64,000 bases of DNA from Leptasterias polaris (taxonomy: Eukaryota; Echinodermata; Asteroidea; Forcipulatida; Asteriidae): positions 2,542,001 to 2,606,000 of the forward strand of contig JAZGTN010000162.1 of the NCBI GenBank assembly GCA_037783415.1, in the 5' to 3' direction. The position numbers and the translations under genes are program-made. Under the pieces are notes generated by a model. That model made no database searches, was not told where the DNA came from, and saw only the letters and a program-made list of their open reading frames with translations. Shown in pieces: positions 24,001-32,631 of the stretch. The number at the start of each line of letters is the position of its first letter. Position 1 is the first letter of the stretch.

Positions 24001-27000
24001 TGTGAAATTGTCTATATGCAGACTGATTGGATGGAAGGAGTGAATTACTATTAAGAAACTGTAAAATCTGTTGTGTGGCTGCACCTTCTACCAATTTAGA
24101 AATGTATTGTAAGTTACTTATAGGTCTCAGATTACTAAATTCAACATCAAGTCCTGGCTTTTTCAACAATGGTGATACAAGGGCGACTTTCCATTTTTTT
24201 GGAAAATGGCCTGTAGACAAGGAGACATTGATCATGGATGTGAACACAGGTAGTATAACATCAATATATTGCAAGAGAATCTTTGTTGGAATCGGATCAG
24301 CAGAGCAAGACTTCTTGCTGAGCTTCATCACAAGTTTCCCTACTTCCTGTTCAGATAAAAGTATAAACTTATCAAACTTGTCAAACTTGGTACCGTCCGG
24401 AAAAAGACTTGATGAATCAGTATCCATTGCATCCATCAAATCTATGCTAGTTTGAATATCACTGTGAATATTTAGAACTTTGTCATGAAAGAATTTTCCT
24501 AAGTCATTCACAAATATATACTTATCAATGTTACATGGCATCACTGGTTGTTTGTTTGAAACATTAAGTAGAGATTTGATGACAGTGAACAAGCCCTTTA
24601 AGTCATCTTTGTTATGTGTTACTAAATCTTTATGATAAGTTCTGTGAGCCGCATTCAAAACATACAATGCTGCATTGCGAGCTTTCTTGTACTCATTCAG
24701 ATCGTGATCAGATCTTGTTCTAGACCATCTTTTCTCTGCTTTTCTTCTTTGCTTTTTTTGCTGCTCTGACCTCGTCCGTGTACCATGGCACATGAGGACG
24801 GGTAACTACTCGTTTTGAAACGAAAGGAGCATATTTATCTAACATCTTTGTGAGTGTGGTATCATACAAGGAAGCCAGTTCGGAAATATCACTTGGTACA
24901 TGTAAATTTTGGCAGAGTATACTTTCTGCAAGATCTCTACTAAACAACCTAGTATTAATACGGGAGTATTTGCGATACGACACAATTTTGTCAGCTAGTA
25001 ATGATTTACATGTATTGAGATGGCACATGACAGGAATATGATCAGATAAAAGGTAGTCACATGGCCATGGTTGGCCAACAATTACATCATCAGACTCTCG
25101 ACAAATAAGTAGGTCAAGGGTATGACCATGTGAATGAGTACAAAAATTTACAAATTGAGTACAACAAAGTGATTCGAGGAGGTCTCTAAATGACCTTGAT
25201 TCTGATGAGCTTACATCAACTTGAATGTTAAAATCACCAGTAATTAATAATGGAACATTGGACAGAAGGTAATCTTGAATATATTCATTGAACTGAGAAA
25301 GAAACTGGAAGGTAAATATCGGGTCGGCCCTTCTAAGTCAGTACAAAACCATTGGAAAAAAGGGACGACAAAATTAATGAGCATCCATTTTCACACGAAA
25401 AATTTATTTCCTGACTGGTCGATCCAGACTGGTCAATCCAATATTGGACGATCGATGAATCTGAGTGAAAATAAAGTTAACGCAATCTACGCTGGACACC
25501 AACGCAAACCCTGATCTCTTCAAATACACGAATGACGACGTGTACCGTATCTGCAAAGTAGGCGCTGAGATTGCATCTATATGGTAGGCTACACAGTAAC
25601 TTGGAATATTGTAAATGGAGGAATTTCTGGCAAAAGAAGAACTGGATGCAAAAATGAAAGTCGAGTGTGGTGGAAGCAATAAGGAGTAGGGGAGGGCAAT
25701 GATCTGAGTGGGGGTATGCCGAACACCTGACACATTATTGGAGTCCTCTGATTGTTAATTAGTCATACCTTGCTAGCACAGTCGAAACCCCGACCGAGCT
25801 CGATCATCAATTTCACCATCACCGGGTCATGGTTGCATTTGAGGGCTGTGTGTATCAATGATTCAAAAACAAAAAACAAACGATAACAATTAGTTACAAG
25901 TGTCACTTCCCACAACTGTATTTAACGAATAGTTAAACAAGCAGGGCCTGACTTTCATGAAGCCTGATAAGCACCAAAACGTACTATAAGCACATAACAA
26001 ATCTGGCTTATCAGAAGAAGGATTACCAGCTAATATACCATACAGTTTACGTTGCTGCGACTGGTACCCCACCAATTTATTGCTTATTGCTAAGCAGTAT
26101 TTTCTGCGTAACATCTTTTCATAGATTCTGACATCAAAGCAATCGTTTTACGCAGCGGCCATGCGGAATTTATATAAGCACTGCTGACTGTAAGCAAAGC
26201 AATAGAAGCACTGGCTCAGCGGCAGCTCTTTTGAGAAAGACGATTGTCGCAAAAGTTTCAAATCAATAATTGTAAAAGTGCGCACGTGCTGTCAAAATAT
26301 TGTCTGGTGCAGCAAAAATGAGCTTTCCGGTAAACAACTTTCTGAAATTGAAACCAGATGAAATCAAAGTACATTAGTTAATCTGCGCTATACGGAGCTC
26401 TGAAAATGCCATCCGATTTGTTGAGATCCTGAGATAATTATTGCAGGATGCATGACATCATAAATGTAGGATGACGATATTCTTAGACAAGTTATCTCAG
26501 GATAAAGACATCCATTGAGTAGTAGGATGTCGTCTTCCAACTTGGGATGACGACATTCTGGAAGTAGGGTGTCGTCTTTCCAAGATACTTTATGTTGGGA
26601 TGTCAACATCCTGAGATTATAGGATGTCATTTCAGATCTATTTTATCTCAAGATGTCCTAAAAAGAGCGACGGCGTCTTCCTGGGCATAAATTATCTTGG
26701 GAGGTCGACTTCATGAAAGTGACTTCCCGATATAATTTATTTTAGGATGTCGGCACCTTAAAAGTAGTATGGCTTCTTCCCAAGATAATTTAGTAAACCT
26801 CCCTGGTGACACTCCGTAGGTTTTTATGAAGCTGCGTGTTATAATACCAAGATGAATTTTCTTGGTAAGTCGACATATTACTTTTAAGATGTCGACAGCC
26901 TAAGATACATTGTCTAGCAAAATTGACATCCTGCTCACAGATAATCCTGGGATAAACTATCTTTGGACGACGACATCCTAATTTTAATATGTCAACAGCT

Positions 27001-28204
27001 TAAGATAAATTGTCTCTGTAAGTCGACATCCTGCTTGTAAGTTGTCGACATCCTAAGATAGATTGTCTCGATAAGTCGACATCCTACTCAGGGATAAATC
27101 ATCGTGGGAAAACGACATCCTTCTTTTAAAATGCCGACGTCCTGAGATAAATTGTTTGTGGAAGTTGACATCCTACTCACAGGATGTTTAATCCTCCTGG
27201 GTCAACCTGTCTATGGAAGATGACATTGTAATTTTAATGTGTCGACATCCCGAATAAGTATCACTTCAGGATGTCATCATCCCGAAATAAATTATTCATG
27301 ATGACGTAAGTTTGCGTTTTTGCTGTCACCATTCTGCAGTAAATTATCTCAGGATTATCTCAGTAAATTATCTGAGATGGCACTTTCAGAGCTCCGTACT
27401 ATGCTCTTGTTCTGCATGGATCTCTTAACTATTGTTCTTCAACCTCGGACAAACAACATTTTTCTGGCATGTTTGATGTACAATTACCGAAAAATGGTTC
27501 TACAGAAGGCAGTAGTTTCCTCCATTTGTTGTCCTTGGCAATGACGTCACCGATGTCAAAGATGACGAGCGGGTCATCTGGATCCTTCGAAAAAGTACAA
27601 TAGCATTATTCAAGAGAACAACGAGAATACAAATGTTTTTAATCACCATGTAGACCAGAATTCTATGGGCCGGAGTGCAATCGTTACAAAATCATTAATT
27701 TAGCTAGTGAGGAGCGAGGCACCTTGTCATAGACAGGAAGTCTATAGTAAGCACGAACTGACAAGCTCGACAGCCACTCAACAGCCATGTTGATAACCAA
27801 CCTACCGGTCGGTCAGAAGCTTTACCAGTTCGACAACGAGCTTATCACCAACTCTACACCCATCTGAGCTTGACAATCAGACAAACATGTTTTGAACAGG
27901 TTGTCAGCCAGCAAACCGGACATGTTGACAACCAAACAATCCACGAGCTTGTTATTAAGCCAAATTCCCAAGCTCGACAAAAGTTAATCGGTTTTAGATC
28001 GACAACCATACTTGATAGCATCCCAACCAACGAGCTATCTGGTCAAACATTGCTTAGCAAGAGTGAAACAAAGGAAAAACTACTTTTACTTACCTCTCTC
28101 GTTGGGTCCTTGTTTTCTTTAATCTTCCCAGCAGCTATAGAGCGAATTGTTGCCCCTTCACTGTAAAGTTGGACACGCAAACTAGATGCTTCGTTATGAT
28201 CCAT
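11969..28204 (-). CDS. Ornithine decarboxylase / antizyme-inhibitor family gene (six exons, middle and 3' end missing)
   Basis: Six minus-strand exons, 28204-28094, 27584-27488, 25845-25769, 22582-22408, 21557-21448 and 12092-11969, have GT..AG borders, no stops and matching phases. In order they give the start MDHNEASSL, a DPLVIFDIGDVI segment, ALKCN (the lysine that binds PLP in ornithine decarboxylase) with GFDCASK, then SGVRVIAEPG, MYYLNVGIFNAF, and IWGPSCDSSD with PEMDTGDF. These are family landmarks in the correct order. About 155 residues between GFDCASK and the AEPG exon (family motifs YANPCK, FHVGSG, DIGGGFPG) are absent, and a LINE lies there. EPGR reads EPGT and the NDGVYGSF motif reads NVGIFNAF, so two PLP/active-site positions are altered, while the Cys-Asp of GPxCD is kept. 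An antizyme-inhibitor-like paralogue, a pseudogene in the making and an assembly gap are all possible. Confidence 0.85.
12195..12362 (+). mobile_element. tRNA-derived SINE fragment
   Basis: A pol III B box GGTTCGAATCCC lies at about 12229-12240. It is followed by CCTTGAGAAAGACATTTAAC and TTGCTTCTCTTCACCC, the conserved middle part seen in many tRNA-derived SINEs of marine animals. The A-box side is decayed. The 7-kb foldback begins directly after it. Confidence 0.6.
12392..12700. repeat. 42-bp palindromic array, left foldback arm
   Basis: The 42-bp unit consists of two copies of GCAAATATCTTT followed by GCAAATATTTGCGATGTC. The last block is a near-palindrome that can fold on itself (GCAAATATTTGC). 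There are about seven units. Long open frames here follow from 42 being a multiple of three. Confidence 0.95.
13295..13603. mobile_element. Nested 309-bp MITE rich in AAGTCGCCCC
   Basis: Inverted ends CCAGTCAAGTCGCCC and GGGGGCAACTTGACTGG lie inside the left arm and have no partner in the right arm, so this insertion is later than the foldback. The inner parts near both ends are runs of AAGTCGCCCCTC-like words in opposite orientation. Confidence 0.75.
13690..15328. other. Foldback interior, no firm gene
   Basis: An ORF at 14219-14404 (61 codons) contains ALQGLIPEGAVDR, and a short open segment after an acceptor at 15239 reads DYAKRVIKATVLLYQQG before GTGAG. Both look exon-like in base composition but I cannot assign them. 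They might be host sequence captured by the foldback. Confidence 0.3.
15329..15706 (+). CDS. Candidate 3' exon, unknown protein
   Basis: Open for about 125 codons to a TGA at 15704, with no ATG at its left edge, so if real it is a terminal exon. The product has a basic, low-complexity C-terminal half (QSRLGRARQHLKRRKV, then Lys/Ser/Gly-rich). I recognise no domain. It lies inside the 7-kb foldback, so it is either captured host sequence or part of the element. AT-rich flanks and an AATTAAA-like polyadenylation context follow at about 15768. Confidence 0.3.
   Translation: MFAILAPYHSSTVTRPDKDTAVESFVSRFNLITEPVGRPQPKPGIEDVQETQSRLGRARQHLKRRKVLTEEGDDSSIRKKSTTGKKSNKRTKADDGCSKKGQGSTIQEESGEKAVIGDDGKRDRK
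15797..15900 (+). mobile_element. SINE fragment (tRNA-derived type)
   Basis: GGTTGGTGTAGAGGTATCTC resembles an A-box region. It is followed by AATCCTGCTGGGGGCACTAT and CATGGGTTTTCCTCCCGCA, a combination common in marine-invertebrate SINEs. The B box is shortened by a deletion. Confidence 0.5.
15901..18330. other. Foldback interior: AT-rich, homopolymer tracts, no gene
   Basis: It contains a poly-G run of about 25 bases near 16390-16415 and a C23(AC)10 microsatellite at 17998-18041. Short ORFs across these tracts are artefacts. I find no protein similarity in 2.4 kb. Confidence 0.55.
18472..18670. mobile_element. MITE, GGGCC..TTTCATAAAG family, copy 1
   Basis: It starts GGGCCAAATTTCATAAAGCC and ends with the inverse (TTTTATGAAATTGGGTCC). 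The middle contains TTGCGACTGGTACCC and AAGCAGTATTTTCTGC, shared with the copy at 25944-26130. It lies in the right arm of the 7-kb foldback without a partner in the left arm, so it arrived later. Confidence 0.75.
19159..19388. repeat. Palindromic array, right foldback arm
   Basis: This is the reverse-complement counterpart of 12392-12700, built from GACATCGCAAATATTTGC and AAAGATATTTGC blocks. It has fewer units than the left arm, and the unit order differs, so the arms have changed in copy number since they formed. Confidence 0.93.
19491..21384. mobile_element. L-X-L'-X' inverted composite with CAAGGGCGTCGAT ends
   Basis: L (19491-20219) and L' (about 20529-21070) are inverted copies. X (20220-about 20528) and X' (21071-21384) are also inverted copies. 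Both L and X begin CAAGGGCGTCGAT. L/L' share the blocks around TTTGACCAGGAGGCGAGTTA and ATGTCTTGGACGAAACTTGT. X and X' carry long G and C runs (GGGGGGGGACTTGTCCCCC and similar), which form strong hairpins. The likely history is an insertion of X into a foldback element, followed by a second, inverted X beside it. There is no ORF of note. Confidence 0.75.
21448..21557 (-). CDS. ODC-like exon, altered NDGVYGSF motif
   Basis: Acceptor CTGTAG| and donor GTAAGA bound 110 nt that complete a split Asp codon and read EVESNLQMYYLNVGIFNAF, then LGFLFDREYFDLPVPLK. In ornithine decarboxylase this is [20 protein letters not shown]. The catalytic Asp after Asn (D332 in mammals) is valine, and GVYGSF is GIFNAF. 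The exon ends in phase 0. Confidence 0.85.
21558..22407 (-). other. Intron of the ODC-like gene
   Basis: It separates the EPG exon from the next exon. A small ORF (22010-22339, plus strand) has no recognisable similarity. I see no repeat of note. Confidence 0.6.
22408..22582 (-). CDS. ODC-like exon, EPG motif
   Basis: After acceptor CTTATAG| the frame reads FAEVVGKSLEVNFPPNSGVR, then VIAEPGTFYIRSAGHL and VTNIIAKRLYK, ending with one spare base before GTTTGT. The family motif is [28 protein letters not shown]. The arginine after EPG, which contacts the PLP phosphate in active enzymes, is threonine here. This exon starts in phase 0, the same phase in which exon 3 ends, so exon 3 could splice straight onto it in frame. 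Confidence 0.88.
22680..25310 (-). pseudogene. 5'-truncated, frameshifted non-LTR retrotransposon (CR1/L2-like)
   Basis: From right to left on the minus strand there is the C-terminal half of an EEP endonuclease (LLITGDFNIQVDV, then a SDHIPV motif, about 25240-25030), a linker (VPWYTDEVRAAKK), reverse transcriptase (LRPISNLQYISKL; LLLDLSSAFDTIEH; PFGVPQGSRLGPLLF, 24300-23700) and the C-terminal domain (LDYCNGLLFGMP; LHWLPVRQRISFK; LWNSLPIEIRSS) ending at 22822. The catalytic CYADDTQ is present but lies in another frame and is followed by a stop near 23610. A second frameshift lies in an A-run near 24750. The 3' end is a short AAT repeat (22680s). It occupies the intron where the missing ODC-like exons belong. 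Confidence 0.9.
25311..25768 (-). other. ODC-like intron remainder
   Basis: This is non-LINE sequence between the truncated LINE and exon 3. I read it in the minus-strand frames and find none of the missing barrel motifs. Confidence 0.5.
25769..25845 (-). CDS. ODC-like exon 3 (PLP lysine)
   Basis: After the acceptor ..ACACAG| the exon supplies CC to complete an alanine codon, then reads LKCNHDPVMVKLMIEL and GRGFDCASK, and stops at donor GTATGA. The Lys of A(V/L)KCN forms the Schiff base with PLP in ornithine decarboxylase, and the Asp of GFDCASK is the D88-type residue. Both are kept. The exon ends in phase 0. Confidence 0.88.
25944..26130. mobile_element. MITE, GGGCC..TTTCATAAAG family, copy 2
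   Basis: It starts GGGCCTGACTTTCATGAAGC and shares CTGCGACTGGTACCCCACC and AAGCAGTATTTTCTGC with 18472-18670. The right end has decayed. It lies in the intron between exons 2 and 3. Confidence 0.7.
26131..26390 (-). other. ODC-like intron, unrecognised part
   Basis: No feature found. Confidence 0.5.
26391..27398. mobile_element. Foldback element, TACGGAGCTC family, copy 2 (1.0 kb)
   Basis: The ends are TACGGAGCTCTGAAAATGCCATC-type inverted repeats (the right end reads GATGGCACTTTCAGAGCTCCGTA). The interior is a run of about thirty decayed subunits such as AAGTCGACATCCTACTC and GATGTCGACATCCTAAGATA. It is longer than copy 1 at 3953, as expected if the subunit number varies. CTA flanks both sides, a possible 3-bp duplication. 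It lies between exons 2 and 3 of the ODC-like gene. Confidence 0.8.
27488..27584 (-). CDS. ODC-like exon 2
   Basis: The acceptor is CGAAG| at 27585 and the donor is G|GTAATT. The 32 codons read DPDDPLVIFDIGDVI.. and finish with LPSVEPFF, plus one base. This matches the family's YVADLGDI...LPRVTPFYAVKCN segment. Phase 1 at the end fits exon 3. Confidence 0.85.
27585..28093 (-). other. ODC-like intron 1
   Basis: Decayed direct repeats of the type GAGCTTGACAATCAGACAA..CAACGAGCT run through 27750-28050. I see no other feature. Confidence 0.55.
28094..28204 (-). CDS. ODC-like exon 1 (start codon)
   Basis: It runs from the ATG at 28204 through 37 codons to the donor GTAAGT (28093-28088). The product starts MDHNEASSLRVQLYSEG and continues with a helix ending KIKENKDPTRE, which matches the N-terminal strand and helix of ornithine decarboxylase before the barrel. 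It ends in phase 0. Confidence 0.8.
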
Positions 28205-29157
28205 AATAACATGAGCTTGTTAAAATCCCGGAAGTTTTTATTGGAGCTGTTAGAAAGGAAGCACATCAAATTATTACACTCTAAAAACTCCGGAACAAAA
28301 CACCTCATAATTATACAGAACTCATTTTGGGGGTAGGCCTACACGCAAAGTGCTCTTCGATGCACACGCTTCTTGTGGTACGAATGTTGGCTACCCTTTA
28401 AGCCTATAATAACAAGGTTTACGTATGGTCAACATGCAGTAAAAACATGCAGTACAAATAAAACATAGTATCGAACTGAAGAAATTACCTGAAAAGTATG
28501 GAGGTAGTGAACAAATCCGAATTTGTAATCGGAAATATTGCCAAGTACGCACTTGAACCACTTTGCCTCATTGCCTGGTGTCTAACAAATGTGTTTTGAG
28601 TACGGGTGGCAGTTAATATACTGTTTATAAGCTGCATAAACACAATGGAAAGTTATTGACCCGTAAGCCAATTGTGCAAATAATTTTAGCCCTTGAGGGC
28701 AAGAGCGATAGAAAAGGAGGTAGGGCAGGCTGGACAAATAAAATCCTTGAATATTGTACATTCCGTAGTAAAGTTATTACTTAGGCCAAATAAAAAAAAT
28801 AGGGGCCGCCTCCTTTTTTTTCTTCTTTTTCTTTTTTTTTTTACGAAAAAAAAGGATAAATTGTTAACGATCTCAGACGAAAAAATTAATTTTAAAATAA
28901 ATAGGATCGTATTTTTAATACTTTAGCACACCGTGCGACATCACAGAGGCTAAAGTGACATCATGGTGCAATTGCGCAGAAGAGATGTTCGGTTCTGCAT
29001 TGTTGCATTATTTTGGTCTAATTTTCTGTTGCATCTTGCCCATAAGAAGCCAATATGTCATTTCATGAGTCTAAGTGGCGGCCATTTTGAAAAAAGCTGG
29101 CAGCCATCATAAAAAATAGCCCGGCGAGTTGTCTTTTAAAAAGGTGTGTGGCGGCCA
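28205..29157. other. Upstream of the ODC-like start codon; no clear promoter
   Basis: I see no convincing TATA or initiator upstream of 28204. A T-rich block with GGGGCCGCCTCC near 28800-28850 has an inverse-like counterpart near 29385-29410 (GGGCCCTCC), so 28.8-29.4 kb may be a decayed foldback. Confidence 0.45.
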
Positions 29158-29291
29158 GCGAATTTTTTTTCCCAGCGCGGTAAAGGCCATTCTGTGCATA
29201 TAATATGGGATCCGTACGTGCCAAGCTTCATTACAATATCAACGAGCACCTGCACAGAATGGCCTTTACCGCGCTAGAAAAAAAAATTCGC
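29158..29291. repeat. Inverted repeat, 41-bp arms
   Basis: 29158-29199 and 29251-29291 are near-perfect reverse complements (GCGCGGTAAAGGCCATTCTG core) around a 51-bp loop. Confidence 0.9.
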
Positions 29292-29395
29292 GGGCGGCCA
29301 TTTAGAAAAAATGTGTCGGGCGGCCATTTTGAAAAAATGTGTCGGGCGGCCATTTTGAAAAAATGTGTCGGGCGGCCATTTTGAAAGAAAGAAAA
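29292..29395. repeat. 26-bp tandem repeat, 4 units
   Basis: GGGCGGCCATTTTGAAAAAA plus TGTGTC repeats with exact 26-bp spacing (starts at 29292, 29318, 29344 and 29370), directly adjoining the inverted repeat. Confidence 0.92.
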
Positions 29396-30035
29396 AAAAG
29401 GGCCCTCCTTTCTTTTTTCAAAAAGGCAGGACGCTAAACATGTTTTTATTTTTATTTTGCCTTAAACAGTATTTATAAACAACTAGTGGACCAAGGGTAA
29501 ATTTTCATGAAATAATACATCGAGATGATTGAATATTAACACCCGTTTCAGACAGGCACTCTAGAGTCGTGCCAAACCAAATTATTGCAAACGTTCGGAA
29601 CGACTCTGGAGCACCTTGGTTTCAGACGTCGATCTTGTCATGAGCCGAACCTATTGTAAATGTTAAGTTAAGTTTGCCTGTCTGAAACCAAAATTTATTT
29701 GGGTCGACCTAGTCGCTCCTAATATATTTGGCTCTTCCTTCATGTTATCTGTGCCTCGTTGTATAACAGAATCGCATAAGTCTTGTTTTTCAGCGGCTAG
29801 TCCTAATCTGGAATCAACTTTCTCTGATAGCCAGGTCTAAAGCTTCGCTGTTTCATTTTTATAAATAACAAATTTACACTGGTTTGTCGACAATGATGTC
29901 TTTATATGGGTCTTTGCTCGTCTTTAACGCGCCCTTTTTTTTTTAGCTGTTCCGACATAGTAGTCGGAACAGCTTTTGTTTTCGTCAATATTTTTATTTG
30001 ATTTTCTTATTATTATTCTTTCCTTCCGTCAGAAA
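29396..30035. other. No gene; one 12-bp-arm hairpin
   Basis: AGCTGTTCCGAC (29945-29956), a 6-nt loop, and GTCGGAACAGCT (29963-29974) form a perfect hairpin directly before the foldback at 30036. Two near-identical stretches on GGCACTCTAGAGTCGTGCC and AACGACTCTGGAGCACC flank 29550-29620. Confidence 0.55.
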
Positions 30036-30162
30036 TCTACGAAAGCCCAATCGCGCCACTGAAGTATATATTATCAGCGGGAACTAATTCGTTATAACGA
30101 ATTAATAATTCGTTATAACGAATTAACATTCGTTTGAACGAATTAATAATTCGTTTGAACGA

Positions 30163-30195
<33 letters not shown>

Positions 30196-31105
30196 TAAAA
30201 CTTGTAAAGCGCCATCTATCTAAGACTAATCTGATTCCGAGGCGCATAAAAACCAAACAAAACAAAAAACAGAGAGAGTAACAAAAAAGATTACAAATTA
30301 CGTAGCTTAGAAAGAAAATAAGAGCACATTGAATAAAACAGTTACATAAACGTGTCAGCAAAAACAAGTGGAAAAAATAACAAACAGTCAATCATAAGAA
30401 ATATTGAACAGGTGAGTTTTTAGCAAAGTTTTGAAAATGTCCAGAGACTTTGTAGCTCGGATATGTAAAGGAAGAGAGTTCCATAGAGTGGGTGCAGATA
30501 CAGAAAATGCGAGAACGCCGTTGGAAGTGGTTGTTTTAGGGACAGTTAAAAGAAGTTGGTTTGTAGAGCGAAGATTGCGAGTTGGCGTATATGGTGAGAG
30601 AATTTCTTTCAGATAGGGAGGAGCCCTATCATTCATAGCTTTCCAGGCAATCAAAATGATTTTGAATTTAATTCTTTGACAGACTGGGAGCCAGTGAAGC
30701 TGTTTCAACACAGGTGTGATGTGATCATATTTACGTGTTTTAGATAATACCCGAGCAGCAGCGTTCTGGACATTTTGCAGTTTTTTGATAAGATGCTTGT
30801 TGATACCATAAAGCAATGAGTTTCCATTATCAAGCCTGGATGTAATGAAAGCATGTATAAGGATAGAGGCAGACTTTTTATTGAGGACTTTACGAATGCT
30901 GCTAATGTTTCTAATATGGTAAAAAGCAGATTGACAAATTTTCTTCACATGGGAGAATTAGTAATTCGTTCAAACGAATTACTAATTCGTTCAAACGAAT
31001 TACTAATTCGTTCAAACGAATTACTAATTCGTTATAACGAATTACTAATTCGTTATAACGAATTAGTTCCCGCTGACTTCAGTGGCACGATTGGGCTTTC
31101 GTAGA
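30036..31105. mobile_element. 1.07-kb foldback with palindromic subrepeats, enclosing a LINE tail
   Basis: The outer 35 bp (TCTACGAAAGCCCAATCG..CCACTGAAGT) is inverted at both ends. Inside follow, on the left, four units (TAATTCGTTATAACGAATTA and TAATTCGTTTGAACGAATTA) and, on the right, five such units joined by overlapping TA. Each 20-bp unit is itself a palindrome. Between the arms lies only the LINE fragment 30164-30948. I see no target duplication. Confidence 0.85.
30164..30948 (-). pseudogene. 3' end of a CR1/L2-like LINE reverse transcriptase
   Basis: An uninterrupted 186-codon frame (30948-30388) encodes the part downstream of the RT palm: ASILIHAFITSRLDNGNSLL, LQNVQNAAARVL, LKQLHWLPVCQRIKFKI, and SAPTLWNSLPLHIRA. 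It is followed by a 3' UTR that ends in an (AAT)n tail at 30164-30195. The element is severely 5'-truncated. It is related to but distinct from the LINE at 22680-25310. Both borders abut the palindromic arms of the foldback. Confidence 0.9.
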
Positions 31106-32622
31106 AATCCCTTTTGTTTTTTAAACAAATGTTTGCCCTCCTACTGTCATACTTAGTAGCTAGTACAAAAGAGTCAGATCCTATATCATATCGAAGCTTG
31201 GTCATTAAGGTGTCGTTAAAATGATTTTAAGCTTAACATCGTTAATTAATTGACTAGTTTAATTACTTGAATATTCAAATAGGCAATCTTGAGACCACCA
31301 TCTCTCGCAAAGTATACACGCCCGATCATCAAACATTTTGCGTGCTTTGTACGGTGCGTGTTTTGTACGTGTGGTTGGTCAAAAAACACAACTTAAGTTA
31401 CACAAATTACACCAATCATTTTTTTTAAGTACAAATGCTTTACTAAGAGTTATTCCAGGCATTAAAATTAATCAAAGTACAATGTGTTTCCGCAATATTA
31501 ACGATTAAGTGACAAATCCGACACCATGGCTAGCTTGCTGCATTGCGCAAACACTTCAATGTGTCAGAGATTAGATAGATAGATAGATAAAATGGTTTAT
31601 TAAAAACTATCCTCGCAGCACAAAGGCTGAATTGCAACAATTTTACATTTAAAAATATTACAAAGCACATTAATTAAGGGGAGGAATAAGACACCATTCA
31701 TTAAACAAAATAATAAATACATGTGGATTCAAATCAAGAAAAACCAACGCAAGGTCAATAAAATCCTGAGTAGCAATTAAATATGCAGATAATTGTGCAA
31801 ACTTCTAATACAAACATGGACGGAGTGGTATGGCTGGTATGACTGGTGTACCACACTGCACCGCATTCTGAATAAACTAGGCCTACAGCATCAAACAGGA
31901 AGACCTCAAAACGGTGATGCCCAACTTATAGTCGACGGATTTCTCTGGTCACAGTTTAGGCCGTGTTAAATGTACACCAAGTATTAAACTCTTTGAATTT
32001 TCAGGGTTTTCGTTCAAAGGCAATACATGGGGACAACTTTTATAAAAAGAAACAATTTGTCTGGAAAGTGTAAACGTTCATGCCTTGTTGCATGACTGCT
32101 TGCAATGGTTTATTGTCGGACACAATGCATCTCATTCAATAAAACTTCGGAGTCTGGACATTTTTTGTGTGTACATTTAACCAGTGCGCTGATGGTTTCA
32201 CCAAAATACAGAACCTATAATACAGAACCAACTTTGTAGTTATACAGCCGTTTGTAACCATCAACCCTGGCACGTAACCATAGCTGTTGTATGTATCCCT
32301 AGCTATCTCTTACATGTAATCCTATCTCTTGCAAGTAACCCTATCTCTTGCAACCCTATTGTGTCCATCAACAGTCCCACGTAACCATAATGTCACCATC
32401 AGTCCCATGTATAACCGTAATGTAACCTTTATCAGTTCCATGTAACCATAATGTTACCATAAACTAGTGTATGAAATAACCCTGTATTTATGTACCCACG
32501 GGCAGTGGTCTCTACCGTACACGGAACACTCAATACCAGGTAATAAACACTACTAGTACAAGCACTGCACTCGTAGTAACCATTCATCACTTCAGGAAGA
32601 GTAAGCCCGAAGCATGCGGCAT
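31106..32622. other. No gene; decayed tandem repeats
   Basis: There is a (GATA)n run near 31572-31590, and a decayed repeat of the type CCATGTAACCATAATGTNACC between 32250 and 32470. No ORF of interest. Confidence 0.5.
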
Positions 32623-32631
32623 GCCTCTACA

